Assembly (NCBI RefSeq): GCF_000374125.1
Contig: NZ_KB893644.1
Location: 310,001 to 374,000 of the forward strand
Direction of reading: 5' to 3'
Length of the DNA: 64,000 bases
Origin: Niabella aurantiaca DSM 17617
GTDB taxonomy: Bacteria; Bacteroidota; Bacteroidia; Chitinophagales; Chitinophagaceae
Every line of letters starts with the position of its first letter. Within the stretch, counting starts at the first letter, position 1. The translations under genes and the position numbers were made by a program. This document shows, piece by piece, positions 59,479 to 64,000 of this stretch. Below the pieces are notes generated by a model. It had not been told where the DNA came from. It saw only the letters and a program-made list of their open reading frames with translations, and searched no databases.

Positions 59479-62229
59479 ATGCGATTATCTGCCATACTTT
59501 CCTTATTGTTTTTGCTATTGTGCAAAGCACAGGCCAGCTCCGTAACAATAGAACAGCTGACCTGCGAGCATCTTTCCAATCCGCTTGGAATGGATATTAC
59601 CCGGCCGGTACTGGGCTGGCAGCTTCAATCGCCGGAGCGCGGCCAGTTTCAGACGGCCTATGAGATCGTGATTGGCGATGATGCGGCGCAGGTGCGGAAA
59701 GGCGTAGGCAATCAATGGACCACCGGGAAGATCGCATCGGCGCAAAGCATCAATGTCATTTATAACGGAAAACCCCTGCGGTCCTTTACCCGGTATTTCT
59801 GGAGTGTGCGGGTGTACGACCGGCAGGGCCGGGCTTCTGCCTGGAGCCCGCTGGCCTGGTTTGAAACAGCCATGCTGTCGGCTGCCGACTGGAAGGCCCG
59901 GTGGATCAGTGACGGAAAACCATTGCCTGAAAAAGACGGGGATTTTTATAAAGATGATCCGATGCCGGTGTTCAAAGCGGCCCTTCAGATCCATAAACCT
60001 GTTCAAACGGCGCGGTTGTACATCGCCGGTGCCGGATATTTTGAAGCTTACCTGAATGGTACCCGGATCGGTAATGATGTATTGAGCCCGGGTTGGACCA
60101 ATTTCGATAAGCGCATCCTGTACCGGGTTTACGACATCACGGCCAATCTGAAAAAAGGGACCAATATTGCCGGGCTGCTATTGGGCAACGGCTGGTATAA
60201 TCCCCTGCCTATGAAGTTCTGGGGCGTGTACAATCTCCGGAACGCACTGACGGTGGGCCGGCCGGTGGTAAAAGCCCAGTATCATATTGTTTATACGGAT
60301 GGTACCCGGGAAACCCTGATCACGGACGACAGCTGGAGCTGGAAGGAAGGGCCCGTGATCCGGAACAGCGTCTATCTTGGAGAAACGTACGACGGTCGCC
60401 GGGGCAATGAATCCTGGCTGCAGCGGGCACCCGGCAGCCAGGATAAGAAAGCTTTTGTGGCGGCCGGGCCCCGGGGCCGGCTGGTGGCAGACCTGCAGCC
60501 TCCTGTCCGGGTAACGGGTGTTATAAAACCCGTTGCCGTCAGGGAAGTGGCCCCGGGGAAATATGTGGCGGATATGGGGGTGAATTTTGCAGGCGTGGCC
60601 CGCATCCGGCTAAAAGCCCGGGAAGGAACGCGGGTTTCCCTGCGTTACGGGGAAGATGTGTACAAAAATGGGGAAGTAAACGGAATGACCGCAGTGGCCG
60701 GACAGATCAAAAAAAGAAACGGTGGGCCGGGCGCACCGGCAGTGGCCTGGCAGGAAGATCAGTTTATTGCAGGGGGCCGGGGAACAGAGGTCTGGAACCC
60801 CCGCTTCACGTTCCATGTATTCCGGTATGTAGAGATCTCCGGCTGGCCGGGAAGACCAACCGTTAATGACATTGAGGGGCTGCAAATGAACGCTGATGTG
60901 CCCGCTGCCGGCGTCTTTGAATGCTCCAACCCGTTGTTCAATAAAATACAGGAAAACACGCTGCGTACATTTAAAAGCAATATTTTCAGCGTACAGTCGG
61001 ATTGTGCCGGCCGCGAAAAATTTGGTTACGGGGGCGACCTGTTTTGTACGCTGGAGTCTTTTTGCTACAATTTTGGCATGTACAATTTTTACCGGAAGTC
61101 CCTGCAGGATTTTGAAGACGATCAGCGGCCGCTGGGAGGCATTACAGAAACGGCACCCTATGTGGGGTTGCATGACCAGGGCCCGGGCGATCAATCCGGG
61201 CCGCTTGGCTGGCAGCTGGGCTATCCCTACCTGGTAAAAAAACTGTATGAGTTCTATGGCGACAAACGCGTGGTTGAAAAATATTATCCTTCGCTTACAA
61301 AACAGATCCGCTTTTTGGAAGACAGCGCAAAAGCTTATTTATATGAGAACGACATCAGCGATCATGAGTCGCTGGATCCCAAACCGGTGGCATTGACGGC
61401 CTCCCTGTTTTACCTTCATCATGTACGGCTGATGAAGGAGTTTTCGGCGCTCCTGGATAAGCAGGTGGAAGCCCGCAGGTATGCAATGCTGGAAGCAAAG
61501 ATCCGGACCGCGGTGCTGCAAAAATTTTACAGGGGTAAAGGCGTTTTTGATAACCAGACCCAGGCTGCACAGCTGTTTCCGCTCTGGTATGCTATTGTAG
61601 GAGAAAAAGAAAAGCCCGCCGTATTGCAACGGCTTGTACAGGCGTTTGCTGTCAAAAAAGATCATGTTTCCACCGGGATTTTTGCTACCAAAATGATGTT
61701 TGATGTGCTGCGCGAAAATGAGCTGGATGCCCTGGCATACACAGTGGTCAACCAGGAAGATTTTCCCGGCTGGGGGCATATGGTCCGGCAGGGCGCTACC
61801 ACTTTGTGGGAGACCTGGAAATATTCGGATAACACCTACTCGCAAAACCACCCGATGTTTGGATCGGTGACGGAATGGTTTTACCGGTCGCTGCTGGGGA
61901 TCAATGCCACAGCCCCGGGCTTTAAAACCTTTTACATCCGGCCGCAAACAGACAATGGGCTGCAGTTTGCCTCGGGCAGCTATGAAACCCCTTACGGGCG
62001 GATAAAAAGCGCATGGCAAAAGAAGGAAGGCCGGTTGTTCTTAAAGGTAACGATACCCGTAAATACCACCGCCGAGGTATGGGTACCCGCAGCAGACGGG
62101 GATGTATTGCAGGATGGTAAAAATACCGCCGGTCAGAAAAATATTGTTTTTTTAAGATCCGAAAAAGGCTGCAGGGTGTACCGGCTTGGTTCCGGGAACT
62201 ATGCTTTCAGCGGCGGCCTGAAAAAATAA
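59479..62229 (+). CDS. alpha-L-rhamnosidase (GH78), secreted
   Basis: The enzyme removes alpha-linked rhamnose from rhamnogalacturonan, glycosides or other polymers. A signal peptide (SAILSLLFLLLCKAQASS) supports the start at ATG 59479, giving 916 residues; the frame is open to 59299 but the extra part is unlikely. An N-terminal FN3-like domain (FETAMLSAADWKARWI) is followed by the jelly-roll domain (RLYIAGAGYFEAYLNGTRIG), a second beta domain, and the (alpha/alpha)6 catalytic domain. The catalytic acid region is QSDCAGREKFGYGGDL near residue 507, and ATTLWETWKYS lies later. It is not adjacent to the pectin cluster, about 30 kb away, but could support it. Confidence 0.92.
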   Translation: MRLSAILSLLFLLLCKAQASSVTIEQLTCEHLSNPLGMDITRPVLGWQLQSPERGQFQTAYEIVIGDDAAQVRKGVGNQWTTGKIASAQSINVIYNGKPLRSFTRYFWSVRVYDRQGRASAWSPLAWFETAMLSAADWKARWISDGKPLPEKDGDFYKDDPMPVFKAALQIHKPVQTARLYIAGAGYFEAYLNGTRIGNDVLSPGWTNFDKRILYRVYDITANLKKGTNIAGLLLGNGWYNPLPMKFWGVYNLRNALTVGRPVVKAQYHIVYTDGTRETLITDDSWSWKEGPVIRNSVYLGETYDGRRGNESWLQRAPGSQDKKAFVAAGPRGRLVADLQPPVRVTGVIKPVAVREVAPGKYVADMGVNFAGVARIRLKAREGTRVSLRYGEDVYKNGEVNGMTAVAGQIKKRNGGPGAPAVAWQEDQFIAGGRGTEVWNPRFTFHVFRYVEISGWPGRPTVNDIEGLQMNADVPAAGVFECSNPLFNKIQENTLRTFKSNIFSVQSDCAGREKFGYGGDLFCTLESFCYNFGMYNFYRKSLQDFEDDQRPLGGITETAPYVGLHDQGPGDQSGPLGWQLGYPYLVKKLYEFYGDKRVVEKYYPSLTKQIRFLEDSAKAYLYENDISDHESLDPKPVALTASLFYLHHVRLMKEFSALLDKQVEARRYAMLEAKIRTAVLQKFYRGKGVFDNQTQAAQLFPLWYAIVGEKEKPAVLQRLVQAFAVKKDHVSTGIFATKMMFDVLRENELDALAYTVVNQEDFPGWGHMVRQGATTLWETWKYSDNTYSQNHPMFGSVTEWFYRSLLGINATAPGFKTFYIRPQTDNGLQFASGSYETPYGRIKSAWQKKEGRLFLKVTIPVNTTAEVWVPAADGDVLQDGKNTAGQKNIVFLRSEKGCRVYRLGSGNYAFSGGLKK

Positions 62230-62290
62230 AAGAAATAACATTTATTTCCCGGTGCAAAACACACCGCCGGCCGTACTGGTCCTTGTTCTC

Positions 62291-62308
62291 AGAGGCTGTT
62301 TAAAAACG
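62291..62308 (+). repeat. 18-bp repeat AGAGGCTGTTTAAAAACG, copy 2
   Basis: Identical to 34845-34862. It lies 60 bp after the GH78 gene. Flanks differ from copy 1. Confidence 0.6.
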
Positions 62309-62356
62309 ATCCGGATCTCCGTAACCGGCTGCAGCGCGTTCCAACACTGCTGATCC

Positions 62357-62394
62357 GGGGTATTGCGATCCGGCCCGGAAAATAAAAATACCCC
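62357..62394. promoter_or_regulatory. inverted repeat upstream of the ECF sigma gene
   Basis: GGGGTATT (62357-62364) and AATACCCC (62387-62394) are perfectly complementary with a 22-bp centre that includes CCGGCCCGG. It ends 42 bp before the sigma factor start. It may be an operator or a weak terminator for GH78; no T-run follows. Confidence 0.4.
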
Positions 62395-62436
62395 TTGCGT
62401 CAGTATATGGGTTATTTTTAGTGTCTGTATATACGC

Positions 62437-63045
62437 ATGCAGCCAACATCCATCGAAGCGTTGTTCCGGCAGATCGGTCAGGGGCAGAAGGAAGCCTTTA
62501 ACCAGCTGTTCTATCATTACTACGAACGGCTGGTGCGGTTTGCTGTGCAATATGTGAAACAACAGGAACCTGCAGAAGAAATCGTTTCGTCTTTGTTTGT
62601 ACAACTCTGGCAAAAAAAGGACCGGCTTGCGGCGGTCCGCTCGCCGGAAGTATATCTTTTTGTTGCGGCCCGTAATAGTTGTCTCAATTACCTGCGGCGG
62701 CCTCAAAAAACCGTGCCGCTGGGGGACCGGCAGCCGGGCCTTGCAACCGGGAGCGAAGCAGGCGTTGCTCCTGCAGAATACAAGGAACTGGAAGCTGTTG
62801 TCATCGCAGCCGTGGAGCGGCTTCCGGAGCAGCGACAGCTGATCTTCAGGCTGATCAGGGAAGAGGGCCTGAAAGCAAAGGAAGTAGCGGCGATCCTGTC
62901 CTTGTCTGTCAGAACCGTAGAAAACCAATTATACAAGGCCGTGAAGAGCCTGGCAGCGACCGTAAGCAGCTACCTGGGGTATCATCCCCGGGAAAAACGG
63001 TCACGGGGCGCAGGGACCCTGACTTTTTTAAAGGCGGATAAGTAA
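62437..63045 (+). CDS. ECF-family RNA polymerase sigma factor
   Basis: This 202-residue sigma-70 factor of the extracytoplasmic function type has a sigma-2 region FYHYYERLVRFAVQYVKQQE and a sigma-4 region LPEQRQLIFRLIREEGLKAK with the helix-turn-helix VAAILSLSVRTVENQLYKAV. It is followed 44 bp later by a FecR-type anti-sigma gene. In Bacteroidota such pairs usually control a neighbouring SusC/SusD locus whose SusC carries an N-terminal STN domain, expected beyond the window edge. The in-frame ATG at 62437 is used. Confidence 0.93.
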   Translation: MQPTSIEALFRQIGQGQKEAFNQLFYHYYERLVRFAVQYVKQQEPAEEIVSSLFVQLWQKKDRLAAVRSPEVYLFVAARNSCLNYLRRPQKTVPLGDRQPGLATGSEAGVAPAEYKELEAVVIAAVERLPEQRQLIFRLIREEGLKAKEVAAILSLSVRTVENQLYKAVKSLAATVSSYLGYHPREKRSRGAGTLTFLKADK

Positions 63046-63089
63046 AAGGGATGATTTTTTTGTCCTATAAAAATGCAGCATAAAACAGT

Positions 63090-64000
63090 ATGAACAGGGA
63101 AACATTTTTAGCCTTGTTGTCAAAGAAGATGAGAAATGAACTTTCGCGGGAAGAACGCGAAAGACTGGAGCAGTGTATGGAAGAAAACAGGGAGTTCCGG
63201 CAATTGAGCGAGGCGATCGGAACAGCTGGCAGCCATCGCACTGCGGTGGTGCCGGATATGGAGGACCGGCTTTCGGAGATCTGGAAGCGTATTGCGGAAG
63301 GGGCGCCGGCACCGGAGCCACGACGGCTTTTGCAGCCGGGCCTGTTTATAAAAATAGCGGCTGTTTTTTTATTGATCGCAGGCGGGATCGCATGGATCCT
63401 TTATAAGAACAAACCGACAAAAGAGGGACTGATGGAGGTGCTTAGTACTACAAATGAAAAATTATACACCGCGTTGCCGGATGGTACGCAGGTTACATTG
63501 AATTATCATTCCACACTGGAATACAATACGGATTTCGGAGATGGAAAGCGGAAGATCATCTTGCAGGGAGAAGCTTTTTTTGATGTGACGGCCAACGAGA
63601 AAGTGCCCCTGCAGGTGCTGGCTGGCCCGCTGATGGTGGAAGTAAAGGGTACGGCTTTTAACGTGGAAGCCTATAAGAATGATCCCGGAATAAAGGTGGT
63701 GCTGCTGCGGGGAGCCGTGGAGGTATCCAGAAGGGGCGACCGTACAGATAAGGTATTGCTGAAGCCCAATCAGTGGCTATGGGCGCCCAATACCTCAGGA
63801 GGAACGGTCCAGTTCCACATTGATTCCATCGATCAGCAGGTGACACAGCGGCTGCACTGGAAAGATGATTCGCTGGTATTCAAAAAAGAGCCATTGCAGC
63901 ATATAGCCCGGAAGCTCGAAAAAAAATATGGCGTGACCATTGAGATCCGTACAGAGGCACTAAAGGAAAAGCGGTTCAGCGGCATATTGGTCAACGAAAG
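63090..64000 (+). CDS. FecR-family anti-sigma factor (cut by window end)
   Basis: Reading from ATG 63090 the frame stays open to the end of the window (303 codons seen, no stop). The N-terminal cytoplasmic part (MNRETFLALLSKKMRNELSR) should bind the sigma factor. One transmembrane helix lies near residues 90-107 (FIKIAAVFLLIAGGIAWIL). The periplasmic FecR domain follows, with LPDGTQVTLNYHSTLEYN, ILQGEAFFDVTAN and VEVKGTAFNVEAYK. A C-terminal DUF4974-like part (LQHIARKLEKKYGVTIEI) has begun. It regulates the ECF factor by contact with a TonB-dependent receptor, as known for the family. Confidence 0.9.
   Translation, partial: MNRETFLALLSKKMRNELSREERERLEQCMEENREFRQLSEAIGTAGSHRTAVVPDMEDRLSEIWKRIAEGAPAPEPRRLLQPGLFIKIAAVFLLIAGGIAWILYKNKPTKEGLMEVLSTTNEKLYTALPDGTQVTLNYHSTLEYNTDFGDGKRKIILQGEAFFDVTANEKVPLQVLAGPLMVEVKGTAFNVEAYKNDPGIKVVLLRGAVEVSRRGDRTDKVLLKPNQWLWAPNTSGGTVQFHIDSIDQQVTQRLHWKDDSLVFKKEPLQHIARKLEKKYGVTIEIRTEALKEKRFSGILVNE

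Noticed and set aside
62437-64000. ECF sigma/FecR pair as regulator of the first SusC/SusD locus
   Set aside because: The SusC at 103 has no N-terminal STN signalling domain and is 60 kb away, so direct control is unlikely.
1-64000. tRNA or rRNA genes
   Set aside because: No cloverleaf-like or rRNA-like segment was noticed on reading; a dedicated scan was not possible, so absence is not proven.

Overview
The window is a piece of a Bacteroidota chromosome, most likely family Chitinophagaceae. The evidence is a SusC/SusD pair, lipoprotein signal peptides of the L-x-S-C-K type, promoters matching the TTTG / TAnnTTTG consensus of this phylum, no obvious Shine-Dalgarno sequences, and an OmpA protein with type-3 thrombospondin repeats. 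A Niabella-like genus is an inference from protein style only. No rRNA, tRNA or CRISPR array was seen.

Positions 1-29347 (all + strand) form one pectin utilisation locus. It begins with SusC and SusD and a DUF5123/DUF4957-type surface lipoprotein. Then come two PL1 pectate lyases, two pectin methylesterases plus the C-terminal stump of a third, a GH43, a GH28 polygalacturonase and a GH105 unsaturated uronyl hydrolase. A full uronate pathway follows: uxaB, uxaA, uxaC, kduD, kduI, kdgK, a secreted Gfo/Idh oxidoreductase, a YhcH-type protein, a KDPG aldolase and an ExuT-like transporter, closed by a clear terminator. Together these take methylated homogalacturonan from the cell surface to pyruvate and glyceraldehyde-3-phosphate, through both the tagaturonate/altronate branch (saturated galacturonate) and the KduI/KduD branch (unsaturated uronate). 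No dedicated regulator lies inside this stretch.

Positions 29460-34590 (- strand) hold a long-chain acyl-CoA synthetase, a secreted TPR protein, a DUF1015 protein and a DUF502 membrane protein. A repeat-rich non-coding region (34591-35333) follows. Then comes a + strand efflux operon: TetR, TolC-like, HlyD-like lipoprotein and an RND pump of 1228 residues. From 42488 to 47511 (- strand) lie housekeeping genes: a glycine-rich RRM protein, rplI, rpsR, rpsF, recJ and a polyprenyl diphosphate synthase. A + strand OmpA-family gene with a textbook promoter follows, then a 1.7-kb insertion sequence, then gltB/gltD (- strand) flanked by inverted copies of a dispersed repeat. The window ends with an uncharacterised small protein, a GH78 alpha-L-rhamnosidase, an ECF sigma factor and a FecR-type anti-sigma factor cut by the window edge, probably the start of a second polysaccharide locus.

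The most unusual non-coding signals are: (1) degenerate tandem arrays with a strict 7-bp period filling spacers inside operons, several directly from a stop codon or up to a start codon, two of them built as inverted half-arrays that can pair; (2) a REP/MITE-like element whose small hairpins show compensatory stem changes, with inverted copies flanking gltBD and a solo terminus beside recJ; (3) a perfect 20-bp inverted repeat between two pectin genes; and (4) the translated remnant of a lost pectin methylesterase between the two pectate lyases.
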